Notes under the pieces: generated by a model
What the model was told of the DNA's origin: nothing
The model's input: the letters and a program-made list of their open reading frames with translations, nothing else
Databases searched by the model: none
DNA from: Kineothrix sp. MSJ-39
GTDB taxonomy: Bacteria > Bacillota > Clostridia > Lachnospirales > Lachnospiraceae
Assembly: GCF_018917935.1 (NCBI RefSeq)
Contig: NZ_JAHLPN010000013.1
Span: forward strand, 1-64,000
Length of the DNA: 64,000 nt
Reading direction: 5' to 3'
Made by a program: the position numbers and the translations under genes
Part shown: in pieces, positions 6,510 to 15,174 of the stretch
Position numbering within the stretch: the stretch's first letter is position 1
How the letters are laid out: every line of letters begins with the position of its first letter

Positions 6510-8600
6510 TTACTGCTCTTTTGTCAGCAGCAGCATAATATCATTGGAACGTGCAATGAACTTCGTCATAGCTTCCGGTGAAAGCGGTGCATTCTGCAGC
6601 ACTGCCAGATCGTAAAGCTGTTCACACATCAGCATGACATTCTCGCCATCCTTATGCTCCATGATATACTGTACCAGCGGATGATTTGCATTCAGTACAA
6701 GTGTTGCACCGTCTTCGGAACCAAAGCCAGGCATCATGCCACCGCCGTACATCTTCATCATATCCTGCATACGTCTTGTTTCTTCGGAAATCGTAAGCAT
6801 GGAGGCAACCTTCTTGTTTTTCAGCTTATCCAGCTTAACTGTCAGGTTTTCTCTCTTGAGTGCCTTCTTCATTGCCTTTTCGATCTCTTCTGCAGCTTCA
6901 TCCAGTTCCTTCTGTGCCTTCTTGGAAGTCTTAGCCTTGAAGGAATCTGTCAGGTCTGCATCGATTCTCTTGAATTTCACATTCGGATTCTTGCTTTCCA
7001 GCTGTGATACAAACGGCTGATCAATGCTGTGTGTCAAAATGACTGCATCCATCTTTGCCTGTTTGAACATATTGATGTACTGGCTCTGCTGCTGTTCATC
7101 CGTTACATAGTAGATGATCTTCTCTTTCGGTTCTTCATCCTCTGTCTTTTCAGCATCTGCGTCTGCGTCTGCATCTACGACTTCAGCTTCTACCTGATTG
7201 CCATTCTCATCCGTTGCCTTTTCTTCTTCGCTGTCAATCGGCTTTGTCTCTAAGCATTCCGGTAATGTCTCATAATTGCCGTCCAAATTCTTGAACAGGA
7301 TATAATCGTTCATCTTTTCACAGAACTTGTCATCCTTTAAGCAGCCGAATTTAATGAATGGGCTGATATCGTCCCAGTATTTCTCGTACTCTTCTTTATC
7401 GGTCTTGCACATACCGGAAAGCTTGTCTGCCACCTTCTTGGCAATGTACTCTGAGATTTTCTTGACAAATCCGTCATTCTGCAGTGCGGAACGGGATACG
7501 TTCAGCGGCAGATCCGGACAGTCGATAACACCCTTCAAGAGCATCAGAAATTCCGGAATGACTTCCTTGATATTATCTGCGATAAATACCTGATTATTGT
7601 ACAGTTTGATCGTTCCCTCGATTGATTCATATTCCATGTTGATCTTCGGGAAGTATAAAATACCTTTCAGGTTAAACGGATAATCCATATTCAGATGGAT
7701 CCAGAATAATGGCTCCTTATAATCCTTGAATACCTTGCGGTAGAAGTCAATATATTCTTCTCTGGTGCATTCATTTGGATGCTTTGTCCAAAGTGGATGT
7801 GTATCATTCATCAGTTCCGGACGTTTTTTGATACGGAGCTTTTTCACCTTTTCTGTCTTTTCAGGCTCGCCGTCCTTTGCCGGTGTCTTTACTTCATCTT
7901 CAAACTCTTCTACAACTTCATCAGTGTCCAGTTTTTCTTCCGGTTTGATGATCTGTACTTCTGTTTCTTCTGCCTTGCTGACATAAATTTCTGTTGGCAT
8001 GAAAGAACAGTATTTCTTAATGACTTCTTTTGCCTTGTATTCATTACAGAATTCCAGGCAGTCCTCATTCAGATACAGTGTGATCTTTGTACCGACCTGA
8101 TCCCAGTCGCCGTCTTCCATATCGAATTCGCTGCCACCGTCACATTCCCAGTGAACCGGCTTTGCATCTTTCTTATAAGACAGTGTATCGATCGTTACCT
8201 TATCGGATACCATAAATGCGGAATAGAAACCAAGTCCGAAATGACCGATGATCTGATCCTCATTTGTCTTGTCTTTATACTTTTCTATGAAATCAGTCGC
8301 ACCGGAAAAGGCAATCTGGTTGATGTATTCATCTACCTCATCTTCTGTCATACCAAGACCGTTATCAATGATCTGGATCGTTTTTGCCTTTGGATCGAGT
8401 ACAACCTTGATCTGATCCTTATATCCTTCCGGAAGCTCGTACTCTCCCATCATTTCCAGCTTTTTCAGTTTTGTGATCGCATCACAACCGTTTGAAATGA
8501 GCTCACGATAAAAAATATCATGATCGGAATAAAGCCATTTCTTAATAATAGGAAAAATATTATCACTGTTGATAGACAGTGAACCATGTGTCTGTGCCAT
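6510..8600 (-). CDS. htpG: Molecular chaperone HtpG (Hsp90 family)
   Basis: Cytosolic ATP-dependent chaperone of about 696 residues. The GHKL ATP site is clear: ELISNGCDAITKL (helix with E and N), DNGLGM, and GHFGLGFYSAFMV. The middle domain carries the conserved segment LPLNVSRSALQ, and a dimerisation domain follows. Two acidic, low-complexity insertions are present (around EEFEDEVKTPAKDGEPEK and VDADADADAEKTEDEEPK). The ATG giving MAQTHGSL is chosen because AAGGA lies 11 nt upstream; the GTG three codons earlier overlaps that site. It is monocistronic, with its own promoter, a CIRCE operator upstream and a strong terminator, so it should be induced by heat through loss of HrcA repression. 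Confidence 0.97.
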   Translation of the reverse strand: MAQTHGSLSINSDNIFPIIKKWLYSDHDIFYRELISNGCDAITKLKKLEMMGEYELPEGYKDQIKVVLDPKAKTIQIIDNGLGMTEDEVDEYINQIAFSGATDFIEKYKDKTNEDQIIGHFGLGFYSAFMVSDKVTIDTLSYKKDAKPVHWECDGGSEFDMEDGDWDQVGTKITLYLNEDCLEFCNEYKAKEVIKKYCSFMPTEIYVSKAEETEVQIIKPEEKLDTDEVVEEFEDEVKTPAKDGEPEKTEKVKKLRIKKRPELMNDTHPLWTKHPNECTREEYIDFYRKVFKDYKEPLFWIHLNMDYPFNLKGILYFPKINMEYESIEGTIKLYNNQVFIADNIKEVIPEFLMLLKGVIDCPDLPLNVSRSALQNDGFVKKISEYIAKKVADKLSGMCKTDKEEYEKYWDDISPFIKFGCLKDDKFCEKMNDYILFKNLDGNYETLPECLETKPIDSEEEKATDENGNQVEAEVVDADADADAEKTEDEEPKEKIIYYVTDEQQQSQYINMFKQAKMDAVILTHSIDQPFVSQLESKNPNVKFKRIDADLTDSFKAKTSKKAQKELDEAAEEIEKAMKKALKRENLTVKLDKLKNKKVASMLTISEETRRMQDMMKMYGGGMMPGFGSEDGATLVLNANHPLVQYIMEHKDGENVMLMCEQLYDLAVLQNAPLSPEAMTKFIARSNDIMLLLTKEQ

Positions 8601-8642
8601 AACTATCACATTCCTTTCTTACTTCAGTTTTCCCTGTTATCC

Positions 8643-8671
8643 AGTGTAGTCCTCCCTCATTTAAAAGTCAA
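8643..8671 (-). promoter_or_regulatory. SigA-type promoter of htpG
   Basis: On the minus strand TTGACT (8666-8671) and TACACT (8643-8648) are separated by 17 nt. This lies just downstream of the CIRCE element and about 45 nt before the htpG start. Confidence 0.75.
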
Positions 8672-8678
8672 GAAAAAA

Positions 8679-8705
8679 TTAGCACTCATTTTAAATGAGT
8701 GCTAA
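8679..8705. promoter_or_regulatory. CIRCE element (HrcA operator)
   Basis: TTAGCACTC, 9 nt, GAGTGCTAA. Both half-sites match the CIRCE consensus fully. It sits 7 nt upstream of the htpG -35 box, so HrcA bound here should hinder initiation. Confidence 0.95.
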
Positions 8706-8755
8706 TAATCTGCTGTAATACTGATTATATGGGCATTTGCGCATTTCTAAAACTT

Positions 8756-9838
8756 TTATAAACTGCCCAGTTTTTCATTATAGACATCAAAAAATGTCTT
8801 GGTTGTCACTGCCTCATCATGGATAAAGGAGATATTCTTCCAGAGCTTTTCATTCAGATTCCGGATCTGTGTCTGCAGAAATTCATCATAAATCTGCGAG
8901 AACGCTTCTTCCTTTCTCTTTTCCATGATCTTCTGCTTATTGGCATCTGTCTGCTCTCTGTCAAGTGTCGAAATACATTTCAGGATATAATATCCGTCAT
9001 CTGTTTCGATCAGGGAACTGATCTCTCCGTTTCCCAGATCAAAGGCTGCATCTTCAAGTGCCTTGGGCTTTTCGCCTTTTCCAAAAGAAACCGTGATCGA
9101 ACTTTCTTCATTGTAGGTCTGCGCCAGTGTATCAAAATCTTCCCCGCTCTGCAGCTTACGCAGGATGTTTTCCGCACGCTGCTTTGCGAGTGCCTTACTT
9201 GCATCTGTATAAGGCGTTCTGTTACCGTCGCCATCCTGAGAATAGGTCTTGATCATGATCTGCTCCAGTGTCACTGTTCTTGCTTCATCATCGCTGATCT
9301 CCGGATTGGTATCCTGAATGATCAGATCATAAATCTTATTGGCAAGCGCATATTCCCGGTACATATCCTGTGTTTTTTTCTCAGTCAGCCCGAGCTTTTC
9401 CACTTCTGTATCATTCAGGGAAGAAAAATATGTCTCTGCCGCGGAAAGCACCGCTGCCTCTTCTTCCTCGGAGAGCGTTACCTGCCTGCTCTCTGCCAGA
9501 AGATTCATGGTCTTGATCTGTGCCAGACGTGCCAGCACTACATTTTTGACCTTATCCTCCAGTGTCTCGCCGTCTATACTACGGCTCCAGATCTGATCGC
9601 CGTATACCGCCTCATACTGGTTCTGCATATTCGTCAGATATACCATGACCTCTGACCTGTCACAACTGCTGCTCCCGATCTTAAAAACCTCATTTTCGGA
9701 AAAGCCCGTTGTCAGTACAATTTTTGTCTTGCCGTCTCCCTGCTTCTTTCCGCAGGCAGTCAGCAGGAACAAAAGAACAAGCACCAGTAAAAGCCATGGT
9801 TTACGACATCGATTGCTTTTCTGCATATTAGTTTTCAT
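8756..9838 (-). CDS. PrsA/parvulin-type peptidylprolyl isomerase lipoprotein
   Basis: An extracytoplasmic foldase of about 360 residues anchored by lipid. A basic start and hydrophobic stretch (PWLLLVLVLLFLLTAC) end in the lipobox LTAC, so Cys29 should be lipidated. The N-terminal half is SurA/PrsA-like and helical. A rotamase domain runs from about residue 190 to 300, with the parvulin segments DFDTLAQTYNEES and YYILKCIS. The gene overlaps the FAD oxidoreductase gene by 11 bp, so the two form an operon. Paralogues of PrsA help exported proteins fold; the client is unknown. Confidence 0.88.
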   Translation of the reverse strand: MKTNMQKSNRCRKPWLLLVLVLLFLLTACGKKQGDGKTKIVLTTGFSENEVFKIGSSSCDRSEVMVYLTNMQNQYEAVYGDQIWSRSIDGETLEDKVKNVVLARLAQIKTMNLLAESRQVTLSEEEEAAVLSAAETYFSSLNDTEVEKLGLTEKKTQDMYREYALANKIYDLIIQDTNPEISDDEARTVTLEQIMIKTYSQDGDGNRTPYTDASKALAKQRAENILRKLQSGEDFDTLAQTYNEESSITVSFGKGEKPKALEDAAFDLGNGEISSLIETDDGYYILKCISTLDREQTDANKQKIMEKRKEEAFSQIYDEFLQTQIRNLNEKLWKNISFIHDEAVTTKTFFDVYNEKLGSL

Positions 9839-11234
9839 CCATCTTGCGCAGGATACTTCTTGCTACGCTGATACCGTTTGCGGAAGCCTGCTGCAGGCCA
9901 CGCGTTACACCCGCACCGTCTCCGATGGCACGCAGTCCTGCCACACTTGTTTCAAAATCTTTATTGACAACTACCTTATTGGAATAGAATTTTACTTCTA
10001 CGCCGTACAGCAGTGTTTCATCTGCCGCAATACCCGGTGTGACCTTGTCAAGTGCCATGATCATTTCCTCGATATCCACCATGATACGATGTGGGAATAC
10101 AAGGGAAAGATCGCCCGGAACCGCATCCTTTAAAGTCGGCATCAGATTACGTCTGCAAAGACGTTCTTCTGTTGTTCTTCTGCCGCGCTTGAAATCGCCG
10201 AAGGTCTGTACTAAGATTTTGCCGCCGCACAGCATATTGGAAAGCTGTGCAATATGCTTACCGTATTCGATCGGTGTCTTAAACGGTTTTGTAAAGTTCT
10301 TGGATACCAGAATCGCAAAGTTTGTATTGTTTGTTTTATACTCTTTTGATTTATAAGCATGACCGTTTACTACGGCAAGTCCGTTTTCATAATATTCCGT
10401 TGCAACCTCGCCGGATGGATTGGTACAGAAAGTACGTACCTTATCATCAAAAGTAGGCGTATGGTAGATCAGCTTTGCTTCATACAGGTTCTCATTTAAA
10501 AACTGCATGACTTCATCACGAACCTCAACACGGACACCGATATCGACTGTACCCGGTGTTGTCTCGATGCCAACCTCTTCACATTTATCTTTAAACCAGT
10601 CAGCACCTTCTCTGCCGACTGCAGATACGATCTCATCTGCCAGATAGGTCTCGCCCTTATCTGTTGTCACGCCGACAGCTCTGCCATCTTCCACGATGAT
10701 CTTTTCTACCATCGTATTGAATAACAGTTCTACGCCGCAGTCCTCTAAATGCTTCTGCAGCTTACCGTAGATCTTGTAGCCTTCTTCCGTTCCCAGATGG
10801 CGGATCGGACATTCTACCAGCTTTAAGTTGGCATTGATCGCTTTCCGGCGGATCTCGCGGATCTCCTTTTCCTTGTCGATACCATATACATTTTTGTCCG
10901 CTCCAAACTTCAGATAAATATTATCTGATTCATGGATCAGCTTGACTGTCTCATCATAGCCTAAAATCTCAGGCAGGTTACCGCCTACATCAGGAGAAAG
11001 CGAAAGCTTACCGTCTGAGAATGCCCCTGCTCCCGCAAAGCCTGTTGTAATAGAGCATGGCTTACAGCCTACACACTGCTTTGTCACACGCTTCGGGCAT
11101 GTTCTCTTTTCAATGCTGCGTCCTTTTTCTATCATCAAAACCTTTAAATCCGGTTTCTTTTCCATCAGTTCATAAGCGCAGAAAATACCACCCGGTCCTG
11201 CACCGATAATGATCACGTCATACTTTTTTGCCAT
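9828..11234 (-). CDS. FAD-dependent oxidoreductase (COG2509-like)
   Basis: A flavoprotein of about 468 residues. The N-terminal dinucleotide-binding fold is VIIIGAGPGGIFCAYEL, and the C-terminal FAD signature is GLRAIGDGAGVTRGLQQA. A cysteine-rich patch (CPKRVTKQCVGCKPC) near residues 55-70 and the GFAGAGAFSDGKL segment are typical of this family of uncharacterised dehydrogenases. The ATG at 11234 is chosen because GGAGAG lies 6 nt upstream; the longer frame runs through the promoter. The substrate is unknown. It heads the operon with the PrsA-like gene. Confidence 0.85.
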   Translation of the reverse strand: MAKKYDVIIIGAGPGGIFCAYELMEKKPDLKVLMIEKGRSIEKRTCPKRVTKQCVGCKPCSITTGFAGAGAFSDGKLSLSPDVGGNLPEILGYDETVKLIHESDNIYLKFGADKNVYGIDKEKEIREIRRKAINANLKLVECPIRHLGTEEGYKIYGKLQKHLEDCGVELLFNTMVEKIIVEDGRAVGVTTDKGETYLADEIVSAVGREGADWFKDKCEEVGIETTPGTVDIGVRVEVRDEVMQFLNENLYEAKLIYHTPTFDDKVRTFCTNPSGEVATEYYENGLAVVNGHAYKSKEYKTNNTNFAILVSKNFTKPFKTPIEYGKHIAQLSNMLCGGKILVQTFGDFKRGRRTTEERLCRRNLMPTLKDAVPGDLSLVFPHRIMVDIEEMIMALDKVTPGIAADETLLYGVEVKFYSNKVVVNKDFETSVAGLRAIGDGAGVTRGLQQASANGISVARSILRKMDEN

Positions 11235-11277
11235 ATTCATCTCTCCATTCTGTTTTATTACTAACCCCTGGACTTCT

Positions 11278-11306
11278 ATTTTACTGTATTTTCCATGGAT
11301 TGACAA
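11278..11306 (-). promoter_or_regulatory. SigA-type promoter of the oxidoreductase-prsA operon
   Basis: Minus strand TTGTCA (11301-11306), 17-nt spacer, TAAAAT (11278-11283), about 45 nt before the start codon. Confidence 0.6.
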
Positions 11307-11333
11307 TAGATATCGATCTATCCGCACAGTAAA

Positions 11334-11365
11334 ACAACTACTTAAGACGAATCTTAAGTAGTTGT
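11334..11365 (-). terminator. Terminator downstream of tRNA-Trp
   Basis: A perfect 14-bp stem (ACAACTACTTAAGA with its complement) around a 4-nt loop, followed on the minus strand by TTTT. It lies 9 nt after the tRNA. Confidence 0.85.
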
Positions 11366-11374
11366 CCTATGTAG

Positions 11375-11445
11375 CAGGGGAAGAGGGAATCGAACCCCCG
11401 TTAACGGTTTTGGAGACCGCCGCACTACCGCTGTACTATTCCCCT
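11375..11445 (-). tRNA. tRNA-Trp (anticodon CCA)
   Basis: A 71-nt cloverleaf. The acceptor stem AGGGGAA pairs with TTCCCCT, the D-arm has GTAC/GTGC, the anticodon loop is CTCCAAA with anticodon CCA, and the T-arm is GGGGG-TTCGATT-CCCTC. The discriminator base is G, as expected for tRNA-Trp. The 3' CCA is not encoded. It stands alone with its own promoter and terminator. Confidence 0.95.
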
Positions 11446-11457
11446 ATATGTAGTTTC

Positions 11458-11487
11458 TTTTCGGCGGTCTATTTCAACCGCCGAAAA
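11458..11487 (-). other. Hairpin in the tRNA-Trp leader
   Basis: TTTTCGGCGGT and ACCGCCGAAAA pair around an 8-nt loop between the tRNA promoter and the mature 5' end. There is no T-tract. It would form at the very 5' end of the precursor, so it may affect processing. Confidence 0.5.
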
Positions 11488-11489
11488 TG

Positions 11490-11519
11490 ATTATACCATA
11501 CTACTATTTCAAAATGCAA
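11490..11519 (-). promoter_or_regulatory. SigA-type promoter of tRNA-Trp
   Basis: Minus strand TTGCAT (11514-11519), 18-nt spacer, TATAAT (11490-11495), about 45 nt upstream of the mature tRNA. Confidence 0.65.
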
Positions 11520-11537
11520 GCATAATTTTACAAAACT

Positions 11538-11972
11538 TTACACAAGTGCAAGGACTCTGTCAATTGCCAGCAGATAGCCTGCAAATCCTTTGCCGTAAAT
11601 CTGATCGTCACATGCCGGTTTTGTCACGGAAACAGCCCGGAAGCCCTCTCTTTTGGTGATATCCGAAATGTGGATCTCCACCTTTGGCATCGTTGTGATC
11701 GACTGCAATGCATCATGGATCGCATAACTGTAATGGGTAAATGCGCCCGGATTGATCACGATGCCCTGTGTCCCGTCGCTGTACGCTGCCTGGATCCTGT
11801 CAATGATCGCGCCTTCATGATTGCTCTGGAATACCTCGATCTCACAATTTACTTCTTCTGCCTTTTTCTGGATCATGGCAACAAGATCCGCATAGGTTTC
11901 CGTTCCGTATACTTCCGGTTCTCTGATGCCAAGAAAGTTCAGATTCGGTCCGTTAATGACTAATAGTTTCAT
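11538..11972 (-). CDS. aroQ: Type II 3-dehydroquinate dehydratase
   Basis: A 144-residue enzyme, the usual length for type II dehydroquinases. It converts 3-dehydroquinate to 3-dehydroshikimate in the shikimate pathway. Visible signatures are INGPNLNFLG, the catalytic Tyr in EPEVYG, QSNHEG, NPGAFTHYSYAIHDA and the flexible-loop/His region EIHISDITKREGFR. AAGGAGAAAACAG precedes the ATG. It is the third aromatic gene in the leftward operon and overlaps aroK by 20 bp. Confidence 0.96.
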   Translation of the reverse strand: MKLLVINGPNLNFLGIREPEVYGTETYADLVAMIQKKAEEVNCEIEVFQSNHEGAIIDRIQAAYSDGTQGIVINPGAFTHYSYAIHDALQSITTMPKVEIHISDITKREGFRAVSVTKPACDDQIYGKGFAGYLLAIDRVLALV

Positions 11973-12474
11973 CTGTTTTCTCCTTAATTTCTTTTATGAT
12001 CTGTTCAAAGCTCTTATTATCCACATCCACGACATAAGCCGCCGCTTCTTCATAAACCGGTGCCCGCTGCAAAAGCATCTGACTGATCTTCTCCTTTGGG
12101 TCCGCGCACTGCAGAAGCGGTCTTGTCGTATCAGTTTTCAATCTTTCATAAATCGTTTCCGGCTTTGCCCGCAGATATATAACGGTTCCGAGCTTTTTCA
12201 AAAGAGCTCTGTTCTGGCTGCGCAGCGGAAGTCCGCCGCCGACCGCGATCACATGCTCCTGCTTCTGTGCAAACAGGCTTTTGATGCATGCTGTTTCCAT
12301 TTCCCGGAACGCCTCTTCTCCCTGCTCACTGAAGATCGTACTGATCGTCTTCTTTTCTTTTGTCTCGATCAGCTTGTCCGTATCCACATACGGCTTTCTG
12401 ACAGCATAGGATAACTTTTTCCCGATCGTGCTCTTCCCACAGCCCATATAGCCGATCAAAATAATATTACTCAT
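11953..12474 (-). CDS. aroK: Shikimate kinase
   Basis: A 173-residue P-loop kinase that phosphorylates shikimate to shikimate 3-phosphate. Walker A is GYMGCGKST, the shikimate-binding Asp is in DTDKLIE, FRxxE appears as FREME, and the GGG motif is VGGGLP. The arginine lid (TTRPLLQ) is present. It overlaps aroE by 8 bp and aroQ by 20 bp, so translation is coupled. Confidence 0.96.
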   Translation of the reverse strand: MSNIILIGYMGCGKSTIGKKLSYAVRKPYVDTDKLIETKEKKTISTIFSEQGEEAFREMETACIKSLFAQKQEHVIAVGGGLPLRSQNRALLKKLGTVIYLRAKPETIYERLKTDTTRPLLQCADPKEKISQMLLQRAPVYEEAAAYVVDVDNKSFEQIIKEIKEKTDETISH

Positions 12475-13336
12475 GGATTCCCAACTCTTCCTTCATCTTT
12501 TGTAAAATGTGGGCAGCGGTTTCTTCCGACACCTCACATTTGTTCCACAGCTCATAAGCAATGATCCCCTGATACAACAGCATTTTCAGACCGTTCATCG
12601 TCTTTCCGCCATGTGCTTTTACCTTCTTCATGAACATCGTTTCATACGGTCTGTAAATGAGATCCACGCCTGTATGGATCTTCTCATACAATGCATCCTC
12701 CTGCACGATCACATCATCCACGTTCGGATACAGCCCAACACTTGTACACTGGATCGCCAGATAACTTCCGGTAAGCTGCAAAAGTTCTTCTTTGGAGATC
12801 ACCCGGATACAGCTTCTGCCAAATGCAGCCTCAGCTTCTTTTGCCACGCGCTCTGCTTTCTCCATAGTTCTGTTATACAAAAGGATCTCCTTTGCGCCTT
12901 CACTCATACAGAGAAATGCTACCGCTCTCGCTGCACCGCCTGCACCAAGCAGAAGAACGCTCTGCTCCTTCACTGTGATACCTTCTGACTGCATGGCACG
13001 CAGAAGCCCCGGCATATCGGTATTATAGCCCTTAAAGCCGCCCTCCTGTCTGACCAGTGTATTGACTGCACCGATCTTTTCTGCCAGCGGATCGATATCC
13101 ACCAGATAAGGGATGACAGCACTTTTATGCGGTACGGTCACATTCAGTCCCGTAAGAGACAGGGCATACGCCCCTTCCACTGCCTTTTGGACATGTTCAG
13201 CTTCTACCCGCAGCGGAACATACACAAGGTCATCGCCGCGCGTCTGTGCCAGTGTATTATGGATCACCGGCGATAATGTATGGGCGACCGGATCTCCGAT
13301 CAGCCCGCAGGTCTTCGTTTTTCCATCTATCTGCAT
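12467..13336 (-). CDS. aroE: Shikimate dehydrogenase (NADP+)
   Basis: A 289-residue enzyme reducing 3-dehydroshikimate to shikimate. The N-terminal catalytic domain has LIGDPVAHTLSPVIHN and NVTVPHKSAV (catalytic Lys). The cofactor site is LLGAGGAARAV followed by LYNRT, and the C-terminal segment is LLYQGIIAYELW. GAAAGGAAGAAAACGG precedes the ATG. Its start overlaps the end of the yqeG-like phosphatase gene by 10 bp, so all four genes form one operon. Confidence 0.96.
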   Translation of the reverse strand: MQIDGKTKTCGLIGDPVAHTLSPVIHNTLAQTRGDDLVYVPLRVEAEHVQKAVEGAYALSLTGLNVTVPHKSAVIPYLVDIDPLAEKIGAVNTLVRQEGGFKGYNTDMPGLLRAMQSEGITVKEQSVLLLGAGGAARAVAFLCMSEGAKEILLYNRTMEKAERVAKEAEAAFGRSCIRVISKEELLQLTGSYLAIQCTSVGLYPNVDDVIVQEDALYEKIHTGVDLIYRPYETMFMKKVKAHGGKTMNGLKMLLYQGIIAYELWNKCEVSEETAAHILQKMKEELGIHE

Positions 13337-13845
13337 CCGTTTTCTTCCTTTCGTACCTTCTTCTGATAAAAATACAGGATCGGTTTTTCCAGATATCGTT
13401 TCAATACGATCTGTATTTCTTCCTTTTTATCGATCGGCTTTACCAGGATCGAATAGATCCCCGCCTTTTTGGCGCCCCAGATATCTGTAAAGATCTGATC
13501 GCCGATGAAAACTGTATTTTTTCGGTTGCTGCCCATTCTGACCATGGCAGCTTCATAATTTTTCGGATTCGGTTTTCCTGCTTTATATATATAACTGACG
13601 TGCACCTGATCGTTAAAGCTCTTGACACGCGGCTCCTTGTTGTTAGAAAGGAGCATAATGGAAAAGCCGAGTCCTTTCAGCCTTTCGATCAATGCCATAC
13701 TTCTCTCATCTGCCGGTGCACCGTGGCATACAAGCGTATTGTCAATATCATAAATGATCGCTTCATAGCCCTGCATCCGCAGTTTTTCATAATCAATGGA
13801 ATAGGCGGAATCCTGATAGGAATCCGGGTAAAAACATTGCAGCAT
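13327..13845 (-). CDS. yqeG: YqeG-family HAD IIIA-type phosphatase
   Basis: A 172-residue HAD-superfamily hydrolase. Motif I is IYDIDNTLV (DxDxT), motif II is ISMLLSNN, the lysine motif is GKPNPKNYEAA, and motif III is FIGDQIFTDIWGA. YqeG proteins are conserved in Firmicutes next to shikimate and GTPase genes; phosphatidylglycerophosphate phosphatase activity is assigned to relatives but is not shown for this one. It is the first gene of the aromatic operon, with AGGGAGAATTT before the ATG. Confidence 0.88.
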   Translation of the reverse strand: MLQCFYPDSYQDSAYSIDYEKLRMQGYEAIIYDIDNTLVCHGAPADERSMALIERLKGLGFSIMLLSNNKEPRVKSFNDQVHVSYIYKAGKPNPKNYEAAMVRMGSNRKNTVFIGDQIFTDIWGAKKAGIYSILVKPIDKKEEIQIVLKRYLEKPILYFYQKKVRKEENGCR

Positions 13846-13859
13846 AAATTCTCCCTAAA

Positions 13860-13884
13860 AAAGACACCCTTGAAAGGTGTCTTT
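13860..13884 (-). terminator. Rho-independent terminator
   Basis: AAAGACACC pairs with GGTGTCTTT around a 7-nt loop, with T-rich sequence beyond on both sides. It lies between the Gln-rich hypothetical gene (ending at 13900) and yqeG, and most likely ends the former. Confidence 0.8.
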
Positions 13885-13899
13885 TATTTATATTTGCAT

Positions 13900-14283
13900 T
13901 TATTTTTGGATCACGGTGCCATCTGCATCCGAAAGCAGTACATCCTTCGGTTTTACAAAATACTGATACTGCTCTAAAACCTTATCCTTCTGCATATCGG
14001 AAATTGCACTCATCATATCCAGATTTTCAAGGCTTGCATCCTTACCGATGTAGTCATATGTATCATTCTTGCGGAATGTCAGCGAAATGTTTTCCAGATC
14101 CGCGCTGCGGCTCCTTGTGTCCTCCTGCTGTCTGTATTCCTGCTGCAGTGTGGAGATGTCTTCCTGCGCAGCCTGCATCTGCTGTTTATCCTGCTGCTTG
14201 ACTTCATCGACGGAAACCTGTTTGATCTCGGGTCGGTAATTCTGATAATAACTGCCGTACTGATAAGCACTGTCAATCGTCAT
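13900..14283 (-). CDS. Hypothetical Gln-rich cytosolic protein
   Basis: A 127-residue protein without signal peptide or membrane span. A Gln/Glu-rich helical segment that could form a coiled coil (KQQDKQQMQAAQ, TLQQEYRQQED) spans about residues 25-65. It is followed by LENISLTFRKND and a conserved-looking end (YQYFVKPKDVLL). The ATG giving MTIDSAYQYG is preferred, with AGG about 11 nt upstream; an ATG 27 nt earlier is also open. I do not recognise a family. It is monocistronic between nrdR and a terminator. Confidence 0.6.
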   Translation of the reverse strand: MTIDSAYQYGSYYQNYRPEIKQVSVDEVKQQDKQQMQAAQEDISTLQQEYRQQEDTRSRSADLENISLTFRKNDTYDYIGKDASLENLDMMSAISDMQKDKVLEQYQYFVKPKDVLLSDADGTVIQK

Positions 14284-14366
14284 CTGTCCACACCTGCCTT
14301 TCCTTCTCATTCATCCATGAGATTTCTTCTACCCTATATATCGGCATAAACTGCTGTATATTTAGC

Positions 14367-14816
14367 TTATTTAAGCACCTTTTTCAGTTCATCCATAAAG
14401 GTATTGATGTCTTTAAATTCACGGTAAACAGAAGCGAAACGCACATAGGCAACTGCCTCTAAATTTTTCAGCTTATCCATGACCAGTTCTCCGATCACAG
14501 CACTTGGCACTTCCTTTTCTTCACGGTTGAAGATCTCTGTTTCCACTTCATCCACAAGCTGTGTGATCTGCGCCGCACTGATTGGTCTTTTATGGCAGGC
14601 ACGCAAAACACCTGCTTCGATCTTGGAACGATCATAGGTTTCTCTGTTATTGTCCTTTTTAATGATGATCAGCGGGATCGTTTCTACCTTCTCATACGTT
14701 GTGAAACGCTTCTCACACTCATCACAGACTCTTCTTCTGCGAATGGAATTATTTTCATCCGCCGGTCTTGAATCGATAACTCTCGTATTTTCGTGTCCGC
14801 AAAATGGGCATTTCAT
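14367..14816 (-). CDS. nrdR: Transcriptional repressor NrdR
   Basis: A 149-residue repressor of ribonucleotide reductase genes, binding NrdR boxes when loaded with ATP/dATP. The N-terminal zinc ribbon is CPFCGHENTRVIDSR...CDECEKRF, followed by an ATP-cone domain (IKKDNNRETYDRSKIEAGVL) and the C-terminal YVRFASVYREF. The length is normal and the ribosome site GGGGGAGG is strong. No nrd genes are near it. Confidence 0.97.
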   Translation of the reverse strand: MKCPFCGHENTRVIDSRPADENNSIRRRRVCDECEKRFTTYEKVETIPLIIIKKDNNRETYDRSKIEAGVLRACHKRPISAAQITQLVDEVETEIFNREEKEVPSAVIGELVMDKLKNLEAVAYVRFASVYREFKDINTFMDELKKVLK

Positions 14817-14876
14817 AAGCTGCCTCCCCCTTTTCTTTCAGTATACTGGCATAAAAATTTTATGTCAACTTATTTG

Positions 14877-15110
14877 TTACAGATCCACCAGAATAATATC
14901 GGATCCGATCTGTTTGATCTTGGAATACGGAACAGTCGTCTCTTCCCCGCAGCACAAAAAGCCGAGAAGCCCGCTGTGTTCTCTTACGATCAGCTTACAG
15001 ATACAGCCGGAGCATGCATCAAACTCAAGATCATATACGTTGCCCAGCTTCCTGCAGTCACGCACGCTGATCACTTCTTTCTCACATAATTCACAAAACC
15101 GCACAGGCAT
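14877..15110 (-). CDS. YlmC/YmxH-family PRC-barrel protein
   Basis: A protein of about 77 residues resembling the YlmC/YmxH family, whose members are associated with sporulation. The pattern is EVISVRDCRKLGNVYDLEFD, then PYSKIKQIGSDIILV. Cysteine pairs at the start (CELC) and middle (CSGCIC) suggest metal binding. The ATG abuts the GAGGG ribosome site, so the GTG two codons later (15104) is an equally good start. It lies between xerD and nrdR on the same strand. Confidence 0.8.
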   Translation of the reverse strand: MPVRFCELCEKEVISVRDCRKLGNVYDLEFDACSGCICKLIVREHSGLLGFLCCGEETTVPYSKIKQIGSDIILVDL

Positions 15111-15174
15111 CCCTCTTTTTCTCTTTCTTATAGCCTATGCTTTTTTGCCGTTTCTGTGCATCTGGCTGCCGGCA

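Noticed and set aside
8819-9655. Long plus-strand open frame opposite the PrsA-like gene
   Set aside because: A shadow of the minus-strand gene. It has no ribosome site, Cys/Leu/Ile-rich nonsense composition, and overlaps the parvulin domain.
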